Under the pieces are notes generated by a model. It searched no databases. It saw only the letters and a program-made list of their open reading frames with translations, and was not told where the DNA came from. From NCBI RefSeq assembly GCF_016587415.1, contig NZ_BNJI01000002.1, positions 2,108,001 through 2,172,000 on the forward strand: a stretch of 64,000 nt of DNA, written 5' to 3'. Origin of the DNA: Ktedonobacter sp. SOSP1-85 (GTDB lineage Bacteria; Chloroflexota; Ktedonobacteria; Ktedonobacterales; Ktedonobacteraceae). A program made the translations under genes and the position numbers. How positions within the stretch are numbered: the first letter of the stretch is position 1; each line of letters begins with the position of its first letter. Positions 1-8,500 of this stretch are shown in pieces.

Positions 1-2
1 TA

Positions 3-2144
3 GAGTCCAAACCTGCTTCTGCACCCAAAGGCCGTTCTATTGAACTTAATCAGCATATCATTGTGCGATTGCAGCATGAATCTGAGCAATTGAGAGAACG
101 TCTGACCGTTGAGGATGAAGAAGATCTGCGCTCTTTGTCATCTACAACTCAACAGAATGCAGATATCTTCGGAGGGTCTAGCGATTTACCCAGGACAGAG
201 GCGAAGCCAGTGCCTGTACCACATGAGAAGGTTACTGTCAGGCCAGATATCAAACAGGGGCAGAAGAAAGAGCCAGCCTTACCCCTTATGCGTACAGAAA
301 CGCTTTCCTTCTGGGATCAGGCTCGGCAGTGGAAAGATCGGTCGCATGGCCCTGTACCACTGGAGAAATTTAAGCACTACCACCCTGATTTTACGCTTAT
401 GAACACCAGCCAGCTCAACTGGTATTTCTACTGGCGTAGTGAGGTCCGTTCTGGTCGCTATCCAGCCACCGATGTGGGCTATATCTTTATTCATGCGTAC
501 GAAGCACTGGGATGTATTGGCTTTACGAATCCAGCCCAGGCCTGCGATCGGCTCTTCTCGTTGTGGAAACACTATCGCGAGAGTTTTGCGGATCTCGATA
601 AATATCTGATTCCCTGGATCGCCGATTTTTGCGTAGTGTATACCGTGCCACTGACTCCAATGCAGTGGTATATCCAGGTATTAGCTGTTCCTGATTGTGA
701 TATTGATGCACAATTAGTTGCAGAAGCATGGTTGCGCCAGGGCGGTGATTGGACACAAATACCGCCAGCTGTGCTCTATAAACTGACCGGTTTTAATACC
801 CAGACAAAGTTTTACCAGAAGATGCGGCAAAAGCATGCGCTCGACGATGGGTATAAACGGGCGATTGCAGCGGTTGATAACTATCTCAGCTCGAAATTTG
901 ATCGTCCCGCATTGATTGCACGGTATGGGAAAGGAAAACGTCAAGCTGTTGAGAGGGAACCGTTTAAATGGGCGTTGGTAGAGAAACCATATGCACCTAT
1001 CACCGTGGCACATATTAATGCAGCCTTCACTGATGCAGGCTTTTCCCAGGCATTGTCGGGTATCCTGAAATATGCAGATCATGTTCAGCGAAAGTTGTAT
1101 CAAAGCGCCGTCTCGCCTTTTGCCCCCACAATTGACGTGAATTGGCAAGAAGCAATTGAGGTAGTATTAACGAACAAACCATCTGTCCAGGCGAAAGAAC
1201 CTGAAAGGCAGACAGTATCTAAGATTGTGATTTCCGCTTCGCCCCAGATACTCCCATCTGCTGTTCCACTGGATGCGGAAGCTCTGGAAAAGTTGCAAGA
1301 AGAATCTGATCAATTGCAAGAGCGATTGACTGTTGGGGTGGGGGAAGGAGCTGTATCGCTGAATACAGAGGCTATTTCAAGGTTACGGGCAGAATCTGAC
1401 CAACTGCAAGGGCGATTAACTATTGAGAAGGAGGAAGACCGGGAAGAACAATCTCCGCAAAGTATATCTATACCAGAGGTGGTACCTGTCGTCACTCCTG
1501 TGATCAGGAACACCTCTGTCTCTGAGTTAGAGGTAGATGAAGAGTGGAAGGGTATTGTACAGCAGTGGGGACCTGAACACTGGGAAGTGATTCGACTGCT
1601 TCATCACGCCCAGCATAAAGAACTGGTGCTGGTGGAACGTCAGACTCATCGCCCGGTTTCGCGGCTTATTGATGAGATCAATTCCCCTGTCGAAGAAGTC
1701 CTCGGTGATTTATTGATTGACCCTGATACGAAAACGATTGCCAGTCACTTGCAAGCAATCGTTGAGACTCTCCTAAGGACGACACATAAATCTATCAAGT
1801 TGGTTGTTGAACGTTCTGAGGAGGAGCTTGCCACTCCTGTCAGAAGTAATATCTCTGTCTCTAAGTTGGAAGTGAGTGAAGGGTGGAAGGGTATTGCGCA
1901 ACAGTGGGGACCTGAACACTGGGAAGTGATTCGACTGCTTCATCAGGGAAAGCAAACAGACCTGACGTCAGTAGAGCGGCGGGTGCATCGCCCGGTTTCG
2001 CGGCTTATTGATGAGGTAAATTCTCCTGTTGAAGAAGTTCTCGGTGACTTATTAATTGACCCTGATACGAGAATGATTGCCGACCATTTGCAAGCGATTC
2101 TTGAGGTCTTGCTTGGCTGGTATCGTGCCTCAAAAGAAAAATAG
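3..2144 (+). CDS. TerB-N / TerB-C-like domain protein, 5' partial
   Basis: The frame is open from the first bases of the window, so the GTG at 63 is probably internal and the gene starts upstream. The segment around nt 375-700 carries the pattern of the TerB N-terminal domain (a YWRSEVRSG-type core followed by YIFIHAYE), as found in proteins related to tellurite-resistance/stress systems. A short motif ESxQLxxRLT occurs three times (nt ~78, ~1290, ~1390), likely helical linkers as in TerB-C proteins. The C-terminal ~90 residues occur twice in tandem (nt ~1516-1780 and ~1855-2120), each ending in a DEIN/DEVN...GDLLID pattern typical of the end of TerB-C domains. It lies 30 bp upstream of a BrxD-like ATPase and a helicase, so a role as scaffold or sensor of a DNA-processing complex is inferred. 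No enzymatic motif is visible. Confidence 0.75.
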   Translation, partial: ESKPASAPKGRSIELNQHIIVRLQHESEQLRERLTVEDEEDLRSLSSTTQQNADIFGGSSDLPRTEAKPVPVPHEKVTVRPDIKQGQKKEPALPLMRTETLSFWDQARQWKDRSHGPVPLEKFKHYHPDFTLMNTSQLNWYFYWRSEVRSGRYPATDVGYIFIHAYEALGCIGFTNPAQACDRLFSLWKHYRESFADLDKYLIPWIADFCVVYTVPLTPMQWYIQVLAVPDCDIDAQLVAEAWLRQGGDWTQIPPAVLYKLTGFNTQTKFYQKMRQKHALDDGYKRAIAAVDNYLSSKFDRPALIARYGKGKRQAVEREPFKWALVEKPYAPITVAHINAAFTDAGFSQALSGILKYADHVQRKLYQSAVSPFAPTIDVNWQEAIEVVLTNKPSVQAKEPERQTVSKIVISASPQILPSAVPLDAEALEKLQEESDQLQERLTVGVGEGAVSLNTEAISRLRAESDQLQGRLTIEKEEDREEQSPQSISIPEVVPVVTPVIRNTSVSELEVDEEWKGIVQQWGPEHWEVIRLLHHAQHKELVLVERQTHRPVSRLIDEINSPVEEVLGDLLIDPDTKTIASHLQAIVETLLRTTHKSIKLVVERSEEELATPVRSNISVSKLEVSEGWKGIAQQWGPEHWEVIRLLHQGKQTDLTSVERRVHRPVSRLIDEVNSPVEEVLGDLLIDPDTRMIADHLQAILEVLLGWYRASKEK

Positions 2145-2174
2145 GCTGTAGTAGAGAAGGAAGAGCACTATTTT

Positions 2175-3530
2175 ATGACGGACCGGAAAATTTCACCGCG
2201 CCAGAGCAGCGCTGTTTTACAGGCATTTAGCAATGGGGTGACGCCCCGTATTGGTCTTGAACATGTCGTGGTGGGGCGTAAAACCGAGGTCGAGGCGATG
2301 CTCGATGACCTGGATTACCGGGTTCAAAGCGGTGGGGCGAGCTTTCGCCTGCTGGTGGGACCCTATGGCTCGGGCAAGAGCTTTATGCTCCAGGTCATTC
2401 GTAACTACGCGCTCCAGCGTAATTTCGTCGTGGCGGATGCCGATCTGAGCGCTGAACGTCGTTTGACCGGGACGAAAGGCCAGGGGCTTGGCCTCTATCG
2501 CGAACTCTTGAAGAATATGGCCATTCGGACGCGTCCTGAGGGCGGCGCTTTTGCCCCTCTGCTGGAACATTGGATGAACTCGATCCAGGAAGAGACGATG
2601 CGCTCCGCCAATCTACTCCCTGATGACCCCAAATTCACGCTCTTGCTTGAGCAGAAGGTGCAGGAGACGCTGAGTTCGATCAGCTCCTTATCCAATAGTT
2701 TCGATTTTGCTCGTGTTCTGCTCCGATACTGGCGGGCGTATCAGGCAGGCGACGATACGAAGATGGAACACGCCATACGCTGGCTGCGTGGTGAATACCA
2801 GGTGAAGAGTGAGGTCTTTGCCGATCTGCAAGTCAGATCGATGGTGACTGATAAAGACTGGTATAACTACCTCAAGCTCTTCGCTGCCTTCTTTCAATTG
2901 ATCGGGTACAAGGGGTTGATCGTCTTCTTTGATGAAGCAGTCAATCTCTATAAGATCAGTAACGCTGTCTCACGTAACAACAACTATGAGCAACTCTTAA
3001 CGCTTTTCAATGACGTCAATCAGGGTGTCGCTCAGCACATTGGCTTGATCTTCAGCGGCACGCCTCAACTGGTGGAAGATACGAAACGCGGCCTGTATAG
3101 CTATGAGGCGCTGCGTTCGCGTTTGCAGGAGAGCCGTTTCTCCCAGAATGGGCGGCGTTCCTTTGCAGGTCCCATCATTCGCCTGGATACGTTGACTAAT
3201 GAAGAGCTCTTTGTCCTGTTGCAGAAGTTGCGGCATATTCACGCTCTGCATTATAAATACGAGACCACTATCACGGACAACGATATCCAGCAGTTTATGG
3301 AAGTGGTGACGGCGCAAATCGGCTCGGCGCAGTATCTGACGCCACGCGAGGTCACGCGCGACTTTATCGCTGTGATGGAGATAATGCGGCGCGACGAAAC
3401 GCTTACCTTCACGGGTATTATTCACAAGCAGGAATTTGTCGCCTCGCGCCAGCAGACGAATCCCGAGGAATTGACCGCTCAGACTGAAATTATTGATGAC
3501 GATTCAGCATTCGCTAGCTTCACCCTATGA
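2175..3530 (+). CDS. BrxD-like P-loop ATP-binding protein (DUF2791 family)
   Basis: This 451-residue AAA+-like ATPase has a Walker A motif GPYGSGKS at residues 62-69 and a Walker B run ending in VFFDEA at about 249-254, followed by a sensor-like segment (LIFSGTP). The layout and the N-terminal SSAVLQAFSNGVTPR-type start match the DUF2791/BrxD family, the ATPase of type 2 BREX phage defence that pairs with the helicase BrxHI. The ATG at 2175 is preceded by a purine-rich site (GAAGGAAGAG), and its stop overlaps the start of the helicase gene (ATGA), so the two are translationally coupled. The likely role is ATP-dependent loading or remodelling at DNA together with that helicase. The family is seen directly; the defence role is inferred from relatives and context. 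Confidence 0.85.
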   Translation: MTDRKISPRQSSAVLQAFSNGVTPRIGLEHVVVGRKTEVEAMLDDLDYRVQSGGASFRLLVGPYGSGKSFMLQVIRNYALQRNFVVADADLSAERRLTGTKGQGLGLYRELLKNMAIRTRPEGGAFAPLLEHWMNSIQEETMRSANLLPDDPKFTLLLEQKVQETLSSISSLSNSFDFARVLLRYWRAYQAGDDTKMEHAIRWLRGEYQVKSEVFADLQVRSMVTDKDWYNYLKLFAAFFQLIGYKGLIVFFDEAVNLYKISNAVSRNNNYEQLLTLFNDVNQGVAQHIGLIFSGTPQLVEDTKRGLYSYEALRSRLQESRFSQNGRRSFAGPIIRLDTLTNEELFVLLQKLRHIHALHYKYETTITDNDIQQFMEVVTAQIGSAQYLTPREVTRDFIAVMEIMRRDETLTFTGIIHKQEFVASRQQTNPEELTAQTEIIDDDSAFASFTL

Positions 3531-5860
3531 GCCAGAGAGACCCCTTTGAACGCTTAGCGCCGTTCATTCAGAGCTATATTTACCGCCATGGCTGGACTGA
3601 CCTGCGAGAGATCCAGAAGGCCGCGATCCCGGCTATTCTGGATACCAATGAGCATATCTTGATTATGAGTGGCACCGCGAGCGGGAAAACCGAGGCCGCC
3701 ATGCTGCCAGTGCTCACCCTGCTCGATGAAGCACCAGCCCAGTCGGTTGGTGCCCTCTACATCGGGCCGCTGAAGGCACTTATCAATGACCAGTTTGAGC
3801 GGATACAGGGGCTACTACAGGAGAAGCCTGATATTCCGCTGCAGGGTTGGCATGGGGACATTGCCCAGAGTCAGAAGACACGCTTTTTGCGGCAGCCGCG
3901 TGGCATTCTGCAGATCACGCCTGAATCGCTGGAGGCGTTGTTGATGAACCGCGCAGGGGAATTGAAGACAATCTTCGGCGACTTGCGCTTTATCATTATC
4001 GATGAGATTCATGCGTTTCTCGGAACTGAGCGCGGTCAGCAGGTGCTTTGTCAACTGCAGCGCCTGGAGCATGCTTTGCGTCGACCAGTGAGGCGCATTG
4101 GTCTCTCCGCAACCATTGGTGATACGGGTATTGCGTTACAGTGGTTGGAGAGCAGCGATCAATTTTCTCTACCAGCTCGCTTGGTAGAGGATTCAACGCA
4201 GGGCCGACGTGTGGAACTGCGGGTGAATCATTTTGTCTTAGCCCCTGAGAAGGGAAAGTACCAGGCTGATATGGCTCCAGTTGAGATCGGGATACGTCGC
4301 CGTAAGGCAACTTCGTCGAAAGTAGTATCATCAGTGCAAGAGATATCAGAGCATGGAGAGTTGGAGACTGCCAGCCCTCTCCTCGATCCGCGCAGTGAGT
4401 TGCAGCAAGAGATGGTGAGTTACTACCAGGATCTCTATGCCCTGATCAAACGGTGTCAGAAAACCTTGATATTCACGAATCGGCGAGATAAGGTGGAGCG
4501 TCTCGCGGCTGAGTTACGCTCTCTTCTGGCGAAAGAGCAGCCAGGTATGGACTGGTTCTATGTGCACCATGGAAGTATCGCAGCAGACTTGCGTGAGGCC
4601 GCGGAGACAAAGATGCGCGATATGTCACTGCGTGCCTGTACCATCGCGACCTCCTCTCTAGAACTGGGTATTGATATAGGGCATCTCGATCTCACGGTAC
4701 AGGTCGATGCACCACATACGGTTTCCAGTTTTGTCCAGCGCCTTGGGCGTTCTGGTCGTCGCGGTACCCCCTCGCGCATGTGCTTTTACACATTCGAGCA
4801 GCTGGAAAACAGGGAACAGTTACCAGCTGAGTTAGAGCAGATGCCATGGAATTTTCTGCAGACAATAGCGATTATTCAGCTCTATCTTGAAGAGAGGTGG
4901 ATTGAGCCACCTGATATTCCCACCATGCCGCTTAGTTTGCTCTATCAGCAAACGATGAGCATATTACGAGCGCGTACGGAATTGACGCCGCCCCAATTAG
5001 CGCAGGCGGTACTCAAGCTATCGCCATTTAAAGCGATTAGCCTGGAGGACTATCGGCTGTTTCTCCAGCACCTTGTGGCTCTTGATCATCTCCAGTTGAT
5101 GGACGAGGGGGCTTTGATTGTGGGGATGAAAGGTGAGCGGCTTTCTGGTTACTACCATTTTTACGCCATCTTCGCCAGTGAGCAGGAGTGCCGGGTTCTG
5201 GCGGGAATGCAGGAGGTGGGCATCATCCAGCAGTTGCCCGAAGTGGGTAGCGTCATTGGCCTAGCAGGCTATGCGTGGCGGGTGATCTCTATCGATGAAC
5301 ATGGTCGAATCGTGCACGTTGAGCGAGCGAAAGGCTCTGTCACGCCAGCATGGTTGAGTATGGGGAGTGTGAGCTTCCATGAGCACATAATGCAGCGTGT
5401 GCGCCAGGTATTGCAGGAGGAGACGGTGTATCCGTATCTTTCCCCCATTGCTCAACAACGGTTAGCGTTAGCGCGTGAGCTTGCCGGGCGTGCCGAATGG
5501 CTCAAGAGTAGTGTGGTTCCTCTTGCCGAAGGGCGTTTTGTGCTGTTCCCCTGGACGGGATCACGTGTCCACCGGACGTTGCTGCTCCTGTTAGCGTATC
5601 TGGATTGGTATAGTCGGGATCAAACATACTACATCGAGGTTGTCTATGGAGGGAGTGCTGCTGCACTGTGCGCCGAATTACGTGCCATGAGTTCTCGAGT
5701 TCCTGAACTGGTCGAAGGCAAAGTCAAGGAACTCAAAGACGTCGAGTTGTGGCGTGGCAAGTACGATAATCTGACTCCGCGTGCCTTGTTAGAAAAAGCA
5801 TATATCAATGATGTGTTAGATATCCCTGGAACAATGAACTGGCTTGCAACCTGTTTTTAG
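3527..5860 (+). CDS. Lhr/BrxHI-like DEIH-box superfamily 2 helicase
   Basis: The 777-residue protein has the full SF2 motif set: a Q-motif-like REIQKAAI (27-34), motif I SGTASGKT (48-55), motif II DEIH (159-162), motif III SAT (194-196), motif V SSLELGIDIG (376-385) and motif VI QRLGRSGRRG (404-413). About 360 residues follow without motifs I can name, as in Lhr-like helicases. The closest family I recognise is the BrxHI/Lhr-like group. The start overlaps the stop of the BrxD-like gene by four bases, which implies a stoichiometric partner. It probably translocates on nucleic acid with the ATPase and the TerB-N protein. Neither a PglX methylase nor a PglZ phosphatase is in view, so this is not a complete BREX locus within the window. 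Confidence 0.87.
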   Translation: MSQRDPFERLAPFIQSYIYRHGWTDLREIQKAAIPAILDTNEHILIMSGTASGKTEAAMLPVLTLLDEAPAQSVGALYIGPLKALINDQFERIQGLLQEKPDIPLQGWHGDIAQSQKTRFLRQPRGILQITPESLEALLMNRAGELKTIFGDLRFIIIDEIHAFLGTERGQQVLCQLQRLEHALRRPVRRIGLSATIGDTGIALQWLESSDQFSLPARLVEDSTQGRRVELRVNHFVLAPEKGKYQADMAPVEIGIRRRKATSSKVVSSVQEISEHGELETASPLLDPRSELQQEMVSYYQDLYALIKRCQKTLIFTNRRDKVERLAAELRSLLAKEQPGMDWFYVHHGSIAADLREAAETKMRDMSLRACTIATSSLELGIDIGHLDLTVQVDAPHTVSSFVQRLGRSGRRGTPSRMCFYTFEQLENREQLPAELEQMPWNFLQTIAIIQLYLEERWIEPPDIPTMPLSLLYQQTMSILRARTELTPPQLAQAVLKLSPFKAISLEDYRLFLQHLVALDHLQLMDEGALIVGMKGERLSGYYHFYAIFASEQECRVLAGMQEVGIIQQLPEVGSVIGLAGYAWRVISIDEHGRIVHVERAKGSVTPAWLSMGSVSFHEHIMQRVRQVLQEETVYPYLSPIAQQRLALARELAGRAEWLKSSVVPLAEGRFVLFPWTGSRVHRTLLLLLAYLDWYSRDQTYYIEVVYGGSAAALCAELRAMSSRVPELVEGKVKELKDVELWRGKYDNLTPRALLEKAYINDVLDIPGTMNWLATCF

Positions 5861-5878
5861 TGAAGAGGAACTTTGCTG

Positions 5879-6037
5879 ATCAAATTAATACAATATTCAC
5901 TCCGCGCCAGTACAGGCAAGCGCATCAATGTTGATGTGAATGGCAGTCTCAATATCATCCGAAAAGCAATCCCCAATTCCTTCGGGCAGGGGATCGAGGG
6001 CGTGGCAGTCCGTCCAGTGGGTGCTTCCACATACTGA
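5879..6037 (+). pseudogene. 3' remnant of an IS200/IS605-family TnpB
   Basis: The + frame ending at TGA 6035-6037 encodes a run containing GKRINVDVNGSLNIIRKA, then GIEGVAVRPV. This is the C-terminal end of TnpB/OrfB proteins, where the third RuvC aspartate lies in the N-V-D-V-N-G-S motif. Nothing upstream continues the protein, because the frame runs straight into the end of the helicase gene, so only about 40-50 codons survive. It differs in sequence from the complete TnpB at 24340-25557 and comes from another element of the family. Confidence 0.7.
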
Positions 6038-6054
6038 GCAATGCTTGTCATTGT

Positions 6055-6444
6055 TTAGATGAACTGTAGATGGAGAGTTCGCTCGCGGGGGCCATCCAGT
6101 TCGACCAGGATCACGCTCTGCCAGGTGCCGAGCATAAGCCGGCGATCTGAGTAAGGTATCACGAGACCAGGACCAATAATCGAAGAGAGCAGGTGATCGG
6201 GGGTATGCTGTGGGTCATGTGGATGGCGATAAGAGAGTTGAGGAAGCATATGGCGCAGGGCATCGAGCAGGTCCAGGTCAGTTCCCGGATCCAGGTCCGC
6301 GGTAGTTAATGCGCAGGTAGTATTAGCCACGAAAATGGAACAGAGTCCATCCTCCGGGCCCTCCTGGCTCAGATATTGCTCAACGAGATCAGTGATATCA
6401 ATCACCTGATCTTTCTGCTGGGTTCTTACGATAATGGTCTTCAT
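6055..6444 (-). CDS. yjbQ: YjbQ/UPF0047 family protein
   Basis: This 129-residue single-domain protein has the UPF0047 hallmarks: an NTTCALT segment (residues 41-47), YRHPHDPQHTPDHLLSSI (72-89), and GTWQSVILVELDGPR near the C terminus (106-120). Members show weak thiamine-phosphate synthase activity and form compact trimers, but their physiological role is unsettled. The usual first conserved histidine (HTT/HNT) is asparagine here (N41), and the pattern is otherwise intact. A moderate ribosome site (AGAGGC) precedes the ATG at 6444. It is convergent with the TnpB remnant and forms no operon. Confidence 0.88.
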   Translation of the reverse strand: MKTIIVRTQQKDQVIDITDLVEQYLSQEGPEDGLCSIFVANTTCALTTADLDPGTDLDLLDALRHMLPQLSYRHPHDPQHTPDHLLSSIIGPGLVIPYSDRRLMLGTWQSVILVELDGPRERTLHLQFI

Positions 6445-6536
6445 ATTATGCCTCTAGAAGATGATTACTTGCTATCGCTAGTCTTAGCACGCCCGTTTTA
6501 GGCAAAAGGTTTTAAATGTCTTACCACAAAAACCAA

Positions 6537-6766
6537 TCATGCCACAAAGAAACCAGGAACCAGGCTCTCTTTATTGTAAATCCCAACATTAAACGGCTCT
6601 TGTCCACTTCGGGGGCTTAGTGCCTGCTTCTTTGGCTCAGTTTCCTTGCTTTGTTGAATGACGCCTTCAGCGATAGTAACCGTGTTGGCAGTAATATCGC
6701 TGGCTGCCAGTTGCGTCGATAATGGGAGCGCCCAATACCCGCTTTGTGAGAACGACTGCCGGTATT
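6537..6766 (-). pseudogene. Unrecognised gene fragment cut by the IS6 element
   Basis: On the - strand an open frame of about 75 codons ends at TGA 6537-6539 and runs up to the left inverted repeat of the IS6 element, with no plausible start codon. It may be the 3' end of a gene whose 5' part was removed by the insertion. I recognise no family. The rest of 6445-6760 shows nothing else. Confidence 0.25.
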
Positions 6767-7619
6767 GTCAACTTGTTTGCAGAAATGCAATACATTAATG
6801 AGCTAGGAAGAGGAAAAGTATTGAAGGCCAGGAAGCATAAGGGGATCTGTGTGGCTACGTGACCAGTTTGACTCCAGTCACCTCATTCCAAGTTTGAAAT
6901 CTGCCTCGTAAAATGGCATGGTATTCCTCGGCCTTCAAACGGTGACGTCGGGGTTGAAAATGCCCAGCAATGGGACCGGAGGCAGAGAGAAAGCGTTGTG
7001 CCTGTTTGGCGGACTTGAATCGCCGCATCTTCTTTTCACGCAGTCGCGTAGGTTGATGCGAATTTTTAGCACGATTGTTCAACACGCGAGTGCTGACGGT
7101 GCTCCACACCGGGCAAGATTTCACGTTTCGCCGCCCCATACCTTTTCAGCTTATCAGTGAGAATCACACGCGGAACGTATTGTAGCTCTTTGAGCTGCTT
7201 GCAGAAGAACCGTTTGGCCGCCTTTTTGTTGCGTCGGCTCTGTACCAGAATATCCAGTATAATTCCGTTTTGATCCACCGCTCGCCACAAAGAGTGTCTT
7301 TTGCCACGAATCGTGAGAAACACCTCGTCCAGATGCCATTTGTCACCGCAACAGGGATGACGACGTCGCCATTCATTGGCGTACGTTTGCCCAAATCTCA
7401 GACACCAGTGACGCACTGTTTCATACGTCACGCCAATCCCGCGTTGTGCGAGAAGTTCCTCAACATCGCGGAAACTGAGCGAGAAGCGGAAATAGAGCCA
7501 CACGGCGTGGCTGATGATTTCGGGTGGGAAGCGAAAGCCTTTGTAGCTCGGAGCAGCGGTGTTTGTTTTCATGAAGCATAGTAGCATACTGTTCAGTTCT
7601 CTACCAAGTTGACAATACC
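6761..7619 (-). mobile_element. IS6-family insertion sequence (859 bp), inactive
   Basis: Perfect 15-bp terminal inverted repeats, GGTATTGTCAACTTG at 6761-6775 and its complement at 7605-7619, enclose a single transposase reading frame on the - strand. Length and layout fit the IS6 family. IS6 elements normally leave an 8-bp target duplication. The 8 bases on the two sides here differ, which points to a deletion or recombination event after insertion. Confidence 0.88.
6855..7587 (-). pseudogene. IS6-family DDE transposase, frameshifted
   Basis: The N-terminal part (7587 to ~7085) carries YKGFRFPPEIISHAVWLY, the zinc-finger-less helix-turn-helix region, the first catalytic aspartate in WHLDEVF and the second in LTDKLKRYG. 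The C-terminal part (~7139 to 6855) continues in another frame with NNRAKNSHQPTR and RRFKS...RFLSASGPI. The shift lies near 7080-7095 in the stretch that normally reads VEHRQHxxLNNRAENSHQ. The catalytic glutamate of that AEN motif is also lysine here (AKN), so correcting the frame would not restore a DDE triad. Confidence 0.85.
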
Positions 7620-7637
7620 AAAAAAAGTATTGCGGAG

Positions 7638-8255
7638 TTGCATAATAACAGCAAATATGCTACATTCCCAAAAGCGGTCCTGTCAACGCCAAAGTGTCAC
7701 CAGGTAGCATTCAGAGAACAACCCACACACTCTCCAAGCAATGGCGGAGCTATGGTTGTGTCTCCACCACCGATGAAGGTTGTTCATTTCAGCCCCTCGG
7801 GTATTAGGGGAACCCTCGATGCGCCCGCTGATTGTTGGATGACCTCCACGTCAGCACCGCGCGCCAATGCCTGGCGTTGTGGGGTGAAGCATATCATTCA
7901 TGATCCCTGTTTCAGTACATCTGCACAGGCGAACTACGTGATCTGTGACGCCGACCCTACCGGTGATGGTCGCGGTTTGAAAGCAACGCTTGCCCACCCG
8001 TTCCCAGCACCAGGTCCCTATAGTCGTGATATTCAGGCATGGGTGATGAGCTTGAGCGATGGCTCAGGTTGCACATTCGCGAATGGCGCCACGGGTCTAT
8101 TCGGTGGGGAGCGCCTCAATTACAACTGTACCAGCGGTTGGTGGATTGTCGGTTTTCCGCGTATTGGATCCGTCTGGATGGTCGGGCTCGTAAAATGGGG
8201 GCAATCTCCACAAACTCAACCGGTTATGATGTTGGTCCTGGAGGTCTGGTGGTAA
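7638..8255 (+). CDS. Secreted-type hypothetical protein, 5' end probably lost
   Basis: From about residue 55 the protein shows a pattern I associate with small exported proteins of actinobacteria and Chloroflexota: C-W near the start, NAWRCGVKHIIHDPCF, a V-I-C-D-A-D-P segment, an AWVMSLSDGSGCTF stretch, an NGATG turn, LNYNC, and a terminal WW. Six conserved cysteines suggest disulfides outside the cell. No signal peptide precedes this domain. The frame is open back to the IS6 boundary at 7619, so the insertion probably removed the signal peptide. The listed start is a TTG. An ATG at 7752 after GGCGGAG is a better initiation candidate for what remains. Function unknown. Confidence 0.5.
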   Translation: MHNNSKYATFPKAVLSTPKCHQVAFREQPTHSPSNGGAMVVSPPPMKVVHFSPSGIRGTLDAPADCWMTSTSAPRANAWRCGVKHIIHDPCFSTSAQANYVICDADPTGDGRGLKATLAHPFPAPGPYSRDIQAWVMSLSDGSGCTFANGATGLFGGERLNYNCTSGWWIVGFPRIGSVWMVGLVKWGQSPQTQPVMMLVLEVWW

Positions 8256-8317
8256 ATGGGATGTAAGGTGTGTCAATGCCGAGGGTCTTGCTCAATTGAC
8301 GAAAAGGAGACTCAGAA

Positions 8318-8500
8318 ATGGTTCGGATATTCCATCAGTGTCTTCTGGCGATTGCACTTCTGTTGAGTATGGTATTGATGTTGAGTGATATGTGGAGTCA
8401 AGGTGGAGCGCCTGTGCTCCTGTTTCCAGAAGTAGGTTTCTCCACCGTGCTCCCTCAAACTGAGCGGACCCCTTTCGGCGTACTCAGCTTTCCCTGTTGA
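8318..8500 (+). CDS. Short signal-peptide-like ORF running into the group II intron
   Basis: A good ribosome site (AAAAGGAGA, 8304-8312) precedes ATG 8318, and the first ~25 residues are a basic start followed by a long hydrophobic stretch (LLAIALLLSMVLML), as in a signal peptide. After about codon 28 the frame enters domains VI and V of the antisense group II intron, so the rest is not meaningful protein. I infer a 5' gene fragment interrupted by the intron, but I could not find its continuation beyond 9045. Confidence 0.3.
   Translation: MVRIFHQCLLAIALLLSMVLMLSDMWSQGGAPVLLFPEVGFSTVLPQTERTPFGVLSFPC

Noticed and set aside
3..5860. Complete BREX system
   Set aside because: Only BrxD-like and BrxHI-like genes plus a TerB-N gene are visible. 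PglX, PglZ, PglW and BrxC are absent from the window.
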